DNA of 64,000 nt from positions 558,001 through 622,000 of the forward strand of contig NZ_FNSC01000001.1 of NCBI RefSeq assembly GCF_900105355.1, given 5' to 3'. A program made the position numbers and the translations under genes. The notes beneath the pieces are model-generated. The model saw nothing but the letters and a program-made list of their open reading frames with translations, had not been told where the DNA came from and searched no databases. Source of the stretch: Pseudomonas anguilliseptica. Lineage in GTDB: Bacteria; Pseudomonadota; Gammaproteobacteria; Pseudomonadales; Pseudomonadaceae. Positions 1 to 9,042 of this stretch are shown here, piece by piece (the stretch's first letter is position 1; every line of letters begins with the position of its first letter).

Positions 1-395
1 CTGGTTCACCGGCTTCTCGATGGACGAGCGCATGTGGGATCACTCGATCCTTCAGCCACAACCGCGACCGGATGTTCCGCCAGGATTTAGCGCGCCTGTT
101 CTTTCAGCGCATCAAGTCGCTGGAGTAGTGGTCCGAGTGCGCCAGCGACGAGCATTTTAGCGTCGACGGCACACTGATCCCGAGGCCCGACTGGCGCGCA
201 AGAGTAATGGTGATACCAGTCGGTTGGCGTACGATGATGGAGCACCACGCGGCATCCGGGGTATGCCGACAGCCAGAAGATCCGCAAGACCTTGGCTGAC
301 TGAAGACGGTTGGCGGCCGGCGCAAGGCCACGCTGATCGGTCACGCCAAGCTAAGTACTCAGTTATTGCTGGGTTTCTCGGTCTACAACGGATCC
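1..395 (+). pseudogene. Decayed IS5/IS1182-type transposase remnant
   Basis: Pieces of a DDE transposase can be read in shifting frames. Near bases 2-55 a stretch contains GFSMDERMWDHS; near 57-118 one contains HNRDRMF and LARLFFQRI; near 138-178 one contains ASDEHFSVDGTLI. A C-terminal-like stretch, RKATLIGHAKLS, lies near 320-390. These match the order of motifs in IS1182/IS5-type transposases (MDDxxWDHSxFxxNRDR, then DEHFSVDGTLI). Stops and frame changes separate the blocks, so no functional protein is possible. The left end is cut by the window. Family assignment rests on motif recall only. Confidence 0.6.
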
Positions 396-497
396 GACTA
401 AGCAACCTATCAGGTTGGTGGCGAGAACCGCATGTATAGGGCAAGTGCGCCCCAAAACTCCGAAAGACGTGAAAGCTGTGCTGAAAACGGTCAAAAA

Positions 498-529
498 GAC
501 CTGAATCCAAGCCTTCTTGGATTCAGGTC
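498..529 (-). terminator. Perfect 14-bp-stem hairpin, probable terminator of the chemoreceptor gene
   Basis: Bases 498-511 are the exact reverse complement of 516-529, with a 4-base loop. Read on the minus strand the stem is followed by a run of five T. It lies about 135 bases downstream of the minus-strand chemoreceptor stop codon, so it most likely ends that transcript. There is no plus-strand T-run. Confidence 0.6.
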
Positions 530-663
530 GGCCAAGGCGCTTGAAAAGCGTCAAGCCAAACGGGTTGGGGCAATGAAAACTAAATTTTCCAGCGGCCTAC
601 TAAAACCGCACAAGCATGCTGTTGTGCAATAACCATGACGTTACGCCAAAAGGCCAGCAACAC

Positions 664-2631
664 TCACTCCGTGCGGAAACGCACCACCAGCTGTTTCAGC
701 TCACTGCTCAAGCCGCTTTGTTCCTGGGCGTAGCTTTCCACCTCGGCTGCCTGCACAGATATCTGCGTCACTGCGTCGTTGATGGCGACGATGTTCTGGT
801 TGATTTCCTCTGTCACCAGATGCTGTTCCTCGGTCGCAGTGGCGATCTGCATGGTCATGTCGCGGATCATCTGCACCTTGCCTTCAATGCTTTCGAAGGC
901 GGCCATCACCTCTTCAGACAGCACGATAGCCTTGCCCGACTCGACCAGGCTTTGGTCCATGCTCACCGTCACTTCCTTGATACGGTTAACCAGCAGGTTA
1001 AGGATATTGTTGATCTGCTCAGTAGAGTCCTGAGTGCGTTTGGCCAGGTTGCGCACCTCATCGGCCACCACCGCAAACCCGCGCCCCTGCTCGCCCGCGC
1101 GGGCGGCTTCGATGGCGGCGTTCAAGGCCAGCAGGTTGGTCTGTTCGGCGATCTGCTGAATGGTCGAGAGGATATTGTTGATATTGACCGTTTCCTTCTC
1201 CAGCTCCTGAATCACCTTGCTGGAGTTCTGGATGCTGGCGCCAAGATTGTTGACCCCGGACGTGCTGCGGCCAATCACCTCTTTACCATTGCGCGTGGCC
1301 ACCAGGCCCTGCTCCGACACCTCGGCGGTCTGCACGCAGGTCTTGGCCACCTCATTGGCCGCCGACGACATCTCGGTCACGGCAGTGACAATCTGCTCCA
1401 CCGAACTCAACTGGCGCTGCAGCGTGGCCGACATCGCCGTGGTGCGCTTGTTGGTATCGCTGGAAACCCCATCCATGCTGATGGCGTTCTCCTTGATCAC
1501 CTTGATCATGCCCTGGATCGACTCGATAAACTGATTGAACCACTTGGCCAGCTCGCCGGTTTCATCGCTGCTGAGCAGGTCCAGGCGGCGGGTCAGGTCA
1601 CCTTCCCCCTGAGCGATGGTGCGCAGCCCGTCTTTCACCAGATTAATCGGGTTGACGATCCGGTTGGCGATCACCACCCCAGCCGCGCCGAACAGCAGCA
1701 CCAGCACGATGCACACCACCAGGGTGATCCAGGTCAGCTCACGGGCACTCGCGTAGATCTCATCGGCCTGCTTGAAGCCAACAAACTTCCAGCCCAGCTC
1801 CGGCGAGGTGTAGACGTTGGCCATATACGCCACCCCGTCGATCTCCACCTCCACCAGGCCGTTCTCGGTTTTGCCGATAACCGCGAAATGCTCGCCGGGC
1901 AGCTCGCTGACCTTCTTGAAGTTGTTGTCCGGCTTAAGGCCATCCACCAGCAAGGTGCCGCTGCCCTCGGCCAGCATCAGAAAGCCGGTTTCACCGAAGC
2001 GTACCTTCTGCGCCATATCGGTGAGCGCCTTGAGCGACACATCCACCGCCACCACTCCTGCGAACTGCCCGGCATTGTCCTTGAAGCCCTTGAGCACCGA
2101 GACATACACCGCGTCATCCGGCTCCCAGTAATAACCGTCGCGGCGGCCCAAGGTGAAGTTGGCATCTCGACCGATGGGGTACCACTCACGCTTGCGCGGG
2201 TCCCAGTCACCGTAATCGCCGGTGCCCGGCCACTCCACATAGCCACCGTTGGTATCGCTCATATAAACGTAACCAAAGGTGGGATTGTTCTTACCGATGC
2301 TGGAGAAGTAATCGAAAATCTGCTTTTCGCGCCCCCCATTGGCAGTGGCCACCTCGCCCGGCTTGCGCGCCTCACCGAAGTAGGTGGTCAGCTCACCGTT
2401 ATCGGCATCCTTCACTGCGGGATATTCCGCCAGGGCCGAAACGGTGTAGCCCACCGAATCAAAGAAGGTGGCGAAGCTGTTGTTCACCAGCTTCATATCC
2501 AGGCTGCTGGAAACCTGAAAATTCTCTTTGGCCTGCTGCGTGACATTGCGAATCGTCAGCAGTGCCACCACCAGAACCGGAATCAGGGTTGCCACCAGAA
2601 AGCTCAGCAACAGTTTGGATTTGATACGCAT
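664..2631 (-). CDS. Methyl-accepting chemotaxis protein with dCACHE sensor
   Basis: Inner-membrane chemoreceptor that passes a periplasmic ligand signal to CheA/CheW. The product is 655 aa from the ATG beginning [10 protein letters not shown], chosen because TM1 starts there and an AAGG-type ribosome site precedes it. Order of parts: TM1 (about 7-29), a long periplasmic dCACHE-type sensor (about 35-270), TM2, HAMP (the stretch with [10 protein letters not shown]), then a cytoplasmic signalling domain. The conserved hairpin tip is seen as [19 protein letters not shown] followed by [18 protein letters not shown]. No CheR-binding pentapeptide is visible at the C-terminus. The sensor contains DPRKREWY, a later YYWEPD and VAVDVS, which resembles the amino-acid-binding dCACHE motif of PctA-like receptors, but not perfectly. 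Ligand unknown. Confidence 0.92.
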   Translation of the reverse strand: MRIKSKLLLSFLVATLIPVLVVALLTIRNVTQQAKENFQVSSSLDMKLVNNSFATFFDSVGYTVSALAEYPAVKDADNGELTTYFGEARKPGEVATANGGREKQIFDYFSSIGKNNPTFGYVYMSDTNGGYVEWPGTGDYGDWDPRKREWYPIGRDANFTLGRRDGYYWEPDDAVYVSVLKGFKDNAGQFAGVVAVDVSLKALTDMAQKVRFGETGFLMLAEGSGTLLVDGLKPDNNFKKVSELPGEHFAVIGKTENGLVEVEIDGVAYMANVYTSPELGWKFVGFKQADEIYASARELTWITLVVCIVLVLLFGAAGVVIANRIVNPINLVKDGLRTIAQGEGDLTRRLDLLSSDETGELAKWFNQFIESIQGMIKVIKENAISMDGVSSDTNKRTTAMSATLQRQLSSVEQIVTAVTEMSSAANEVAKTCVQTAEVSEQGLVATRNGKEVIGRSTSGVNNLGASIQNSSKVIQELEKETVNINNILSTIQQIAEQTNLLALNAAIEAARAGEQGRGFAVVADEVRNLAKRTQDSTEQINNILNLLVNRIKEVTVSMDQSLVESGKAIVLSEEVMAAFESIEGKVQMIRDMTMQIATATEEQHLVTEEINQNIVAINDAVTQISVQAAEVESYAQEQSGLSSELKQLVVRFRTE

Positions 2632-2877
2632 GGGACATCGCCTTCTAGCTGGCCAGTAATACGCTCTATCGGCGCTTGTTGAGGATAGTTGAGGCTGATG
2701 ACCGCGCCGGCGTGGCACTCAGTAGCTGAAGGCCACCGACATAAAAAGCGCCCCAACAGCATCAATGCCAATTTGCCATCACCACACATTGTCATTTGCC
2801 TGTGCGCCGCCCAGGGACGGGCGATAGCAGATGGTCGTTCCTTGCGCACTAACCCGTTGTATCGACGAGGATTCGCC

Positions 2878-3457
2878 ATGAAAAAGATTGCCTACCTGCT
2901 GGCCCTGACCCTGCTCGCCACCCTGACCGGTTGCACCATCAAACACCCGATTGCCGAACCCCGCCTACCTGAGCAACAATACCGGGGACAGCCAGCTGCC
3001 CAGCGCCAACGGCCCTGCCGCCTACGCCCTGAGCCCGGCCACCAGCAGCCACCATTACGAATTCCGCTCCGCCGTCGTGGGCCATGCCAACCTGTGGATC
3101 GTCAACTTCGGCCAGATGCTCGACAACACCCTGCAATCGGCGGACGTACAACAAGCCTTCGGCCGCCTCGAAGCGCGCCAGAGTGCTGATCTGCCGCTGC
3201 TGAGCTTCGAGCTGCAGGAATACCGCTTCGCCGACTTCCGCGCCTACATCACCCTGAAGGTGAACGTCAGCGCGGACGAGCAGCAGCTGTTCTCCAAAAC
3301 CTACAAGGTCGAGGGCAAAAGCCAGGGCGGCAAAATGTTCTGGGGCGGCTCCTTCGCCATGAAAAACGCCATCCAGCAATCCACCAAACTGGCCCTGGAC
3401 GACATCCTGCGCGAGTTTATTCAGGACTATAACCAGCTCAATCTGGCCCAGAAGTAA
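2878..3457 (+). pseudogene. Small lipoprotein gene with a +1 frameshift in a C4 run
   Basis: The N-terminus from ATG 2878 is a lipoprotein signal (MKKIAYLLALTLLATLTGC), followed by TIKHPIAEP. The rest of the protein continues only in the next frame, from AYLSNNTGD to NQLNLAQK and a stop at 3457. Removing one C from the C4 run at 2959-2962 joins the frames into a 192-aa lipoprotein. The downstream part keeps normal coding character (for example KMFWGGSFAMKNAIQQSTKLALDD) across about 165 residues, so the break is recent or a sequence error. It resembles conserved outer-membrane lipoproteins of Pseudomonas with no known function. Confidence 0.7.
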
Positions 3458-3484
3458 GCCAGTCGCTCGGGCAACGATCGCAGT

Positions 3485-3519
3485 GGTGGATGGATACAGC
3501 GTCATCCACCCTACTCGCT
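3485..3519. repeat. Short hairpin repeat, copy 1
   Basis: GGTGGATG (3485-3492) pairs with CATCCACC (3503-3510). The 18 bases at 3502-3519 (TCATCCACCCTACTCGCT) recur exactly at 5648-5665, again as the right side of a hairpin. It is intergenic and looks like a REP-class dispersed repeat of Pseudomonas. The rest of the 3458-3766 gap holds nothing else I recognise. Confidence 0.6.
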
Positions 3520-3766
3520 GGTTGTTTACACGAGTTGCAAACGCCCCCATATAACGACACTGGGCGGACACCCCTTCAGCGCATCCACAACGTACCTGAC
3601 ATCCGACTAGGTGTTCACCACGCCGGCGCTCAACTGCACCCCACAGCCGGACACCAAAAACCCCGCGTCAAGCGGATGACCATCCGTCTCACCAGCGTTC
3701 AACCAAGTAAGGCAACCTATACTCACTGTACTCGGCAGAGTCCTCTGCACACTGGCGGAACACAGC

Positions 3767-4549
3767 ATGAGCATACGGCGATATGCACTGGCAGTACTTG
3801 TATCCATATTTGCTGCACAGGCCCATGCAGAACGCATCCTGATTGCCGCCGAAGATGACTGGGCACCCTACTCCGCCAAACGTGCCGACAGTCCAGAACC
3901 AGATGGCTTTACCCCAACACTGGTGCGCGAGATTTTTGCCCGGCGCAACATTGGAGTGGAGTTTGTCACCGTACCTTTCTCACGTTGCCTGCATTACGCC
4001 GAGACCGGGCGCACCGTTGCCTGCTTCAACGTCACCATCACCGACGAGAACCGTGACCAGTTCTACTGGCACCCCACGCCCATGTTCCATGAGGGCCTGG
4101 CCATCTTCGCCCTGCGCGGGCGCTTCAAACCGGAGCTCAGCAGCAAAGACCTGGAGCAGTACAAAGTCGGCATTACCAACGCCTACACCTACCCCACCGA
4201 CTTTATGCAGAACCCCAGAATCGAACGCTCTGTTGCTCAGTCGGACGCCAACTTGCTCAAAATGCTGATCAAGGGCCGGGTGGACTTCATCATCATGAAC
4301 ACCCTGCCCGGCCAACTGCGCATCCTCGATGAACAGCTGGGTAGCAAAATCGAGCGTGTGGGCATGATCTCCCTCGATGGCTTCTGGCTGAGCTTTTCCA
4401 AAAACCATCCCGACGGCGAACGCCTGTCGAAAATATTTGAAGAAGAACTAAACAGACTCATCGTCAGCGGGCGCGTGGCGGAACTGGAACTGAACATGAA
4501 AGCGCGACTAGGCTTTCGCGTCCCGCAAGACGCTCAAGTAGGGCACTAA
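3767..4549 (+). CDS. Periplasmic solute-binding protein (SBP_bac_3-like)
   Basis: 260-aa secreted protein with a signal peptide (residues 1-21, cleavage after AQAHA). The mature part begins ERILIAAEDDWAPYS, a typical opening of family-3 amino-acid-binding proteins, and continues with DGFTPTLVREIFARRN and a second lobe around GITNAYTYPTDF. No permease or ATPase gene is adjacent. It may act alone as a sensor or orphan receptor, or supply a distant transporter. The two cysteines (SRCLHY and VACFN) could form a disulphide. Substrate cannot be told from the sequence. Confidence 0.8.
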   Translation: MSIRRYALAVLVSIFAAQAHAERILIAAEDDWAPYSAKRADSPEPDGFTPTLVREIFARRNIGVEFVTVPFSRCLHYAETGRTVACFNVTITDENRDQFYWHPTPMFHEGLAIFALRGRFKPELSSKDLEQYKVGITNAYTYPTDFMQNPRIERSVAQSDANLLKMLIKGRVDFIIMNTLPGQLRILDEQLGSKIERVGMISLDGFWLSFSKNHPDGERLSKIFEEELNRLIVSGRVAELELNMKARLGFRVPQDAQVGH

Positions 4550-4555
4550 CCCAGA

Positions 4556-4730
4556 GATGGCTACCACGCAGAAGCGTGGGAGCTATGTGGAACACCAATC
4601 TCACAGACGACGCCAAACGCCCCATCAGAAGGCCGAGTGGAATCGTTGCGCAAGTGTTGTGGCTCAACGATGAATTGGGCCGATTGATACACAATTGATC
4701 GGAATTACGTTCTTCGCCCTTACGGCGACG
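4556..4730. repeat. Partial copies of the foldback repeat plus a REP-like hairpin
   Basis: Bases around 4562-4583 form a short hairpin (CTACCACGC / GCGTGGGAG). Bases about 4603-4652 are nearly identical to 6119-6168 of the foldback element (core ACGCCAAACGCCCCATCAGA). Bases about 4713-4727 repeat its terminal CGCCCTTACGGCG. So fragments of the same dispersed repeat lie here, upstream of the DUF6882-like gene. Confidence 0.55.
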
Positions 4731-4760
4731 CATCTGCCCCACTTCTATTAAGGAAACGCT

Positions 4761-5495
4761 ATGAGCGACGAAGAGCAGAAAGTTGAATGTGGCGTGCATG
4801 GTACCAGCACAGCTACGTTCCTCTGTCGCCATCTCAATGATGGTGAGGCCCTGGGATTCAATGTGGGTTATGACCCGGAGCAGCCTGAAAATCTCTACCC
4901 CGATGCATGGTGTGATCAATGTGACGCGATGCTGGAACAAGAGGGGGAATGGAATGATCGCGCCGAGACGTTTGCGGGTATCCGCCTGGTGTGCGCAGAG
5001 TGCTATTGCCATATCCGAGAGCTTAATTGGCTTCAAGATGAAGACACGCTGCATACGCTGATCACCGATAGCTTCAACTATCTGCAAGAGCAGCAGAGCA
5101 GCTTTATGACCACCTACAAGATTGGCGAGCACAGCCGCTGGGATTGGTATCAGGAAACCGGCAAGCTTATTTTCTCGAATGAGGGCACACCGACGGTGGA
5201 GTGTGATGTCGATTTCGTAGGCACCTTCTCAAACCGTTCCGACTCCTGGATGTGGGCCTGGGCGAATGAGTCGTTTCTGGAACTGGTCAAGGCAAGGTCT
5301 CGGGAAGTCCGCGAGCTAGGTGACACATTGAACTTGCTGAAACTAGCTTGTGCCACCTGGTCGGCAGACCCGGTCGACGGCTGGGAAATGACGGCAGTGA
5401 TGGCCAAGCACTTGGGCGCCATCGGCTCTTATAGAGCCCCCGGTGAAAATGGATTTCTCTACATGGTGGTACGTGAAGCCCGCTGGGTGAGCTAA
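4761..5495 (+). CDS. DUF6882-like protein with N-terminal cysteine clusters
   Basis: 244-aa soluble protein, no signal peptide or membrane segment. The N-terminal third carries CGVHG, FLCRHL, CDQCDAM and CAECYCHI, spaced like zinc ligands. The C-terminal two thirds has WDWYQETGKLIF, then DSWMWAWANESF and RSREVRELGD, the pattern I associate with DUF6882. No enzymatic motif is evident. It stands alone between repeat-rich intergenic stretches. Function unknown. Confidence 0.75.
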   Translation: MSDEEQKVECGVHGTSTATFLCRHLNDGEALGFNVGYDPEQPENLYPDAWCDQCDAMLEQEGEWNDRAETFAGIRLVCAECYCHIRELNWLQDEDTLHTLITDSFNYLQEQQSSFMTTYKIGEHSRWDWYQETGKLIFSNEGTPTVECDVDFVGTFSNRSDSWMWAWANESFLELVKARSREVRELGDTLNLLKLACATWSADPVDGWEMTAVMAKHLGAIGSYRAPGENGFLYMVVREARWVS

Positions 5496-5631
5496 AGGTT
5501 GCAATAGGCTTGGCTCGCTCTCTCCTACCCGGCCATCGTTTGGCTTTAAGCCATCAATACGGCGTCGCCAGCGTCAAACGCATCTACGGCGAATCTAAAG
5601 CACAAAGCACAGATAAACACCGCCCCAAATA

Positions 5632-5665
5632 GTGGATGAAAAAAGTGTCATCCACCCTACTCGCT
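5632..5665. repeat. Short hairpin repeat, copy 2
   Basis: GTGGATGA (5632-5639) pairs with TCATCCAC (5648-5655), and the right side plus eight further bases is identical to the copy at 3502-3519. It lies 74 bases before the foldback element. Confidence 0.6.
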
Positions 5666-5738
5666 ACTTGCTATCGCGGAAAATCGGCGGCTGGTTGAAC
5701 GTAGGTATTCCGCCGCTCTTGTATTGGCTCTACTTACT

Positions 5739-6354
5739 GGTTTCGCCCTTACGGCGAGTTACTTTCTCTTTGCGCGCGCAAAGAGAAAGTAACCAAAGAG
5801 AAAGCGCGCCCGGCATCCGGGTTTCGCTGCGCTCAACTTCCCTCGCTCCGGTGCTGTTCCGAGGGTCGTCACGGTGGGCCATCCCTGGCCCATCGTTCCT
5901 CGTTTGGCATCCATGCCAAACGCCCCTCTACACAGCACCTCCACTCGGCCTCCTGACGGGACCCGGAGACCGCGTTGTTTGGGTGATTTGTGGAAGGCAG
6001 AGCGAAAGGCAAAAGCAGAACAAAGACCAAAGCATCGCGGCCATGGGCCACTTCTACGGGTTCGTAGACTTGTGGGCAGGTGAAACCCGCCATGATTTTT
6101 GCTTTTCAATCAGCGATTACACAGACGACGCCAAACGCCCCATCAGAAGGCCGAGTGGAATCATTGCGTAAGGGGTTGAGCGGCATGGATGCCGCGAGAG
6201 CCGCGATGGGCCAGGGATGGCCCTTCGCGGCGTGCCCCTGGAGCGATGATGGAACGAGGGAAGTCGAGCGCAGCGAGACCCAGATGCAAGGGGCAAGACC
6301 TTTTGGTTACTTTTGGGGCAACTGCCAAAAGTGACCCGCCGTAAGGGCGGAACC
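5739..6354. repeat. Foldback element with ~260-bp inverted arms
   Basis: The left arm (about 5739-6000) and the reverse complement of the right arm (about 6100-6354) align along their whole length. Shared landmarks include CGCCCTTACGGCG at both tips, TCGCTGCGCTC, ACTTCCCTCG, GGCCATCCCTGGCCCATCG, GCATCCATGCC and CCACTCGGCCT. The middle (about 6000-6100) is unpaired. Several short ORFs read through it in different frames but none has coding character. Together with the hairpin at 5632-5665 this accounts for most of the 5496-6359 gene-free stretch. It looks like two facing copies of a dispersed Pseudomonas intergenic repeat; no transposase is inside. Confidence 0.75.
5759..5792. repeat. Perfect 34-bp palindrome
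   Basis: Bases 5759-5775 are the exact reverse complement of 5776-5792, centred on GCGCGC. Part of the motif (AAAGAGAAAG) follows again directly after it. It lies in the left arm of the foldback element; the right arm has a shorter, imperfect counterpart near 6304-6335. Confidence 0.85.
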
Positions 6355-6359
6355 GTTAG

Positions 6360-7551
6360 GGATCCTCTGAAGTAGCCATGCATTTCTGGCTGACGTCAGC
6401 CTCTGCTGATTTCGAAAGTGATAAATCGATCAAAAACGATCAGATTACCGGCTCATTTCTGTGTTTTTAGCCGCCGCGAGCACCTCGCGGCAGCCATTTC
6501 CAGCATTACGGGCGCACCTCTCCTGCATTCGTCAGTAAATCTCGGCGCGCCATCCACAGATTTGACAGCGCGAATAAAGTCACCAGTTGCGCCGTGTTTT
6601 TGACCAGGCCACGGAAGCGCGTCTTCACATAACCGAACTGACGCTTGATCACCCGAAACGGATGCTCGACCTTGGCTCGCACTTGGGCCTTGGCCTTCTC
6701 GATTTTGCGCTTGGCTTTGTACAGCGCGCTGCGCTTACCGAGTTTCTTGTAAGTGCTACGCCGTGCTGCAACCTGCCAGATCACTTGACGGCCCTCATGC
6801 TCGGGGCGCTTCTCGACACCGGTATATCCGGCATCGGCCCCCACCATGTTTTCCTCGCCGTGCAGCAGCTTATCGACCTGGGTGACATCCGCCACGTTGG
6901 CGGCAGTACCCACCACGCTGTGCACCAAGCCAGACTCGTCATCCACCCCGATGTGCGCCTTCATGCCGAAGTAATACTGATTGCCTTTCTTGGTTGAGTG
7001 CATCTCAGGGTCACGCTTACCGTTCTTGTTCTTGGTTGAACTCGGCGCGTTGATCAGCGTGGCATCGACGATGGTGCCTTGGCGCAGCGACAAACCACGG
7101 TCACCCAGGTAGCCATTGATCACGGCCAGGATGCCGGCAGCCAGTTCGTGTTTTTCCAGCAAGCGGCGGAAGTTGAGGATGGTGGTTTCGTCAGGAATGC
7201 GCTCCAGAGTCAGCCCGGCAAACTGGCGTAGGATGGTGGTCTCGTACAGCGCCTCTTCCATCGCCGGATCGCTGTAACCGAACCAGTTTTGCATCAGATG
7301 CACTCGCAGCATCGCCATCAGCGGATAGGACGGTCGGCCGCCTTCACCCTTTGGATAATGCGGCTCGATCAAAGCGATCAACCCTTTCCATGGCACTACC
7401 CGATCCATCTCGATCAGGAACAATTCTTTGCGGGTCTGCTTGCGCTTGCCGGCGTACTCGGCGTCGGCGAAGGTCATCTGCTTCATCGGAAAACTCGGCG
7501 GGTGGAGTGCGGATATTTTGCCAAAATCAGGAAGTCTTTTTCAGACCATCC
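6360..7551 (-). mobile_element. IS5-family insertion sequence, copy A (1,192 bp)
   Basis: Bounded by TTAG at 6356-6359 and 7552-7555, the target duplication. Ends are GGATCCTCTGAAG on the left and, reverse complemented, GGATGGTCTGAAAAAG on the right. Contains one transposase gene on the minus strand. Identical in length and, wherever compared, in sequence to the copy at 35648-36839, which also has a TTAG duplication. The left duplication abuts the tip of the foldback element. Confidence 0.93.
6506..7486 (-). CDS. IS5-family transposase (copy A)
   Basis: 326-aa DDE transposase from MKQMTFADAEYAGK. The N-terminal part (YPLMAMLRVHLMQNWFGYSDPAMEEALYE) is the IS5-type helical region. The catalytic Asp regions are seen in GTIVDATLINAPSS and VGADAGYTGVEKRPEH, and the Glu region in KVEHPFRVIKRQFGYVKTRFRG. 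Full length with no frameshift, so probably active. The product is the same as that of the 35794-36774 copy. Confidence 0.95.
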   Translation of the reverse strand: MKQMTFADAEYAGKRKQTRKELFLIEMDRVVPWKGLIALIEPHYPKGEGGRPSYPLMAMLRVHLMQNWFGYSDPAMEEALYETTILRQFAGLTLERIPDETTILNFRRLLEKHELAAGILAVINGYLGDRGLSLRQGTIVDATLINAPSSTKNKNGKRDPEMHSTKKGNQYYFGMKAHIGVDDESGLVHSVVGTAANVADVTQVDKLLHGEENMVGADAGYTGVEKRPEHEGRQVIWQVAARRSTYKKLGKRSALYKAKRKIEKAKAQVRAKVEHPFRVIKRQFGYVKTRFRGLVKNTAQLVTLFALSNLWMARRDLLTNAGEVRP

Positions 7552-7709
7552 TTAGACCGGGCAACGCAGAGGCGGCGAGGACACTGCTACCGCAGGAGAA
7601 CAGCAAAACGAATGATGATCTCGAATGGCCATTATTGAAGGGTATCGCTACGCTCAATCCATCCTACGGGCGCACAGAAAAATACCGCATCAATAGCAAG
7701 GAGCTAAAC

Positions 7710-8792
7710 ATGGAGTTCTTCGAGAAGTTAAACAGCCTTTCAGCAAAAATCCGCCAGCAGGCAAGTGCAATTAAAACGGAAGAAGCCACAAAAAACGCAT
7801 TTGTCATGCCATTTATAAACACCGTTCTCGGCTATGACGTATTCGACCCAAGGGAAGTAACCCCAGAATTCGTCTGTGACATTGGGACGAAGAAAGGTGA
7901 AAAAATTGACTACGCAATATTAAAAGATGGCGAAGTTCAGATACTGATCGAATGTAAGAAAATTGGCGAACCGCTTAACCTCAACCATGCCTCACAGCTC
8001 TTCCGCTACTTTCATGTAACAAACGCCAGAATCTCAATCCTAACTAATGGTCAAGTCTATAAATTCTTCACTGACCTTGACGCCCCAAACAAAATGGATG
8101 AGAAGCCCTTCCTTGAACTCGACCTGCTAGATATCGACGAGCACGCGGTACCCGAACTTGTAAAACTTACAAAATCAGCCTTCGATGTTGAATCTATAGT
8201 CAACGCAGCGGGCGAGTTGAAGTATGTAAGCCAGATAAAAAAACAAATCGCACTTCAATTCACCAAGCCTGACGACGACTTCGTAAAATTCTTTGCATCC
8301 CGTGTTTACGAAGGGATGATCACTCAAAAAGTGCGCGAACAATTTGCAGAGTTGACCCGCAAGGCAGTCGCACAATTCTTGAACGACCAAATCAACGACC
8401 GCCTAAAGTCCGCAATGAGCGGAGCCATTCAACCCAGTTACGCGGCCACGACTTCGTCACCAGCAGATCCTGCGAATGAGCAAATTGATGACACTACAGA
8501 AGACAAGGTTCTGACCACCTTAGAAGAGCTTGAGGGCTATCACATCGTCAAAGCCATTGTGCGTTCCGTTGTTGACTCCAAACGCATTATTCAACGCGAC
8601 ACTCAAAGTTACTTTGGGATATTGCTAGACGATAACAATCGCAAACCGATATGCCGCTTGCACTTCAACCGCACGCAAAAATATATCGGTATTTTCGACC
8701 AAGAAAAGAACGAAACGCGCCACCCCATCAGCTCACTCGACGAAATCTATGATTTTGCTGATCAACTGAAAACAACCATAAGCTTCTACTAA
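7710..8792 (+). CDS. Stand-alone HsdR_N-like (type I restriction R N-terminal) nuclease protein
   Basis: 360-aa soluble protein from ATG 7710, with AGGAG 10 bases upstream. The N-terminal domain shows a PD-(D/E)xK-type nuclease core: KIDYAILKDGEVQILIECKK gives the Asp and the E-x-K of the fold found at the start of type I restriction R subunits (HSDR_N, COG4748-like). There is no helicase domain, so it is not a full HsdR. A middle helical part (to about residue 250) leads to a C-terminal beta-rich domain (GILLDDNNRKPICRLHFN). Codon use is AT-richer than the neighbours and it sits between an IS5 and an IS66 element, which suggests horizontal gain. No modification or specificity subunit is nearby. 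A role in defence is inference. Confidence 0.8.
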   Translation: MEFFEKLNSLSAKIRQQASAIKTEEATKNAFVMPFINTVLGYDVFDPREVTPEFVCDIGTKKGEKIDYAILKDGEVQILIECKKIGEPLNLNHASQLFRYFHVTNARISILTNGQVYKFFTDLDAPNKMDEKPFLELDLLDIDEHAVPELVKLTKSAFDVESIVNAAGELKYVSQIKKQIALQFTKPDDDFVKFFASRVYEGMITQKVREQFAELTRKAVAQFLNDQINDRLKSAMSGAIQPSYAATTSSPADPANEQIDDTTEDKVLTTLEELEGYHIVKAIVRSVVDSKRIIQRDTQSYFGILLDDNNRKPICRLHFNRTQKYIGIFDQEKNETRHPISSLDEIYDFADQLKTTISFY

Positions 8793-8844
8793 CAGCACGT
8801 AGCATGGGTTAAGCACAGCAATACCCATCAACTCTCAAAACAAA

Positions 8845-8870
8845 AAAGGCCCATCAATCGATGGGCCTTT
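8845..8870 (+). terminator. Rho-independent terminator after the HsdR_N-like gene
   Basis: AAAGGCCCAT (8845-8854) pairs perfectly with ATGGGCCTTT (8861-8870) around a 6-base loop, followed by a T-rich stretch. It is 53 bases after the gene's stop codon. Confidence 0.8.
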
Positions 8871-8890
8871 GGTTTAAAACACCACTCGGA

Positions 8891-8959
8891 TCAGACCAAC
8901 GCAGCCTCGCTACGACGCTCAAGCTTCTTCGCCTGATACTCCCGCGCCGCCTGATGAAA
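8891..8959 (-). pseudogene. Orphan 22-codon 3' end of an unidentified gene, cut by IS66
   Basis: Reading in from the IS66 boundary on the minus strand gives FHQAAREYQAKKLERRSEAA, then LV and a stop at 8891. The charged helical sequence looks like a genuine protein C-terminus. It does not look like the missing end of the nitroreductase on the other side of the element, so DNA was lost or exchanged at this IS66. The parent gene is not recognised. Confidence 0.4.
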
Positions 8960-9042
8960 GTAAGCGCTCCATAAACCTCATCTACAAATGATCCGCAGGC
9001 CAGCCAATGCTGAGCTCCAATTTCTTTCTGGAGCCAGCCGTC

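Noticed and set aside
616..2682. 688-codon open frame on the plus strand
   Set aside because: Exact antisense of the chemoreceptor; its composition (rich in His, Leu, Gly, Gln) is the usual shadow of a high-GC gene.
5632..6383. Several overlapping open frames of 60-180 codons on both strands
   Set aside because: They fall in the foldback repeat, disagree with one another and have no protein-like composition.
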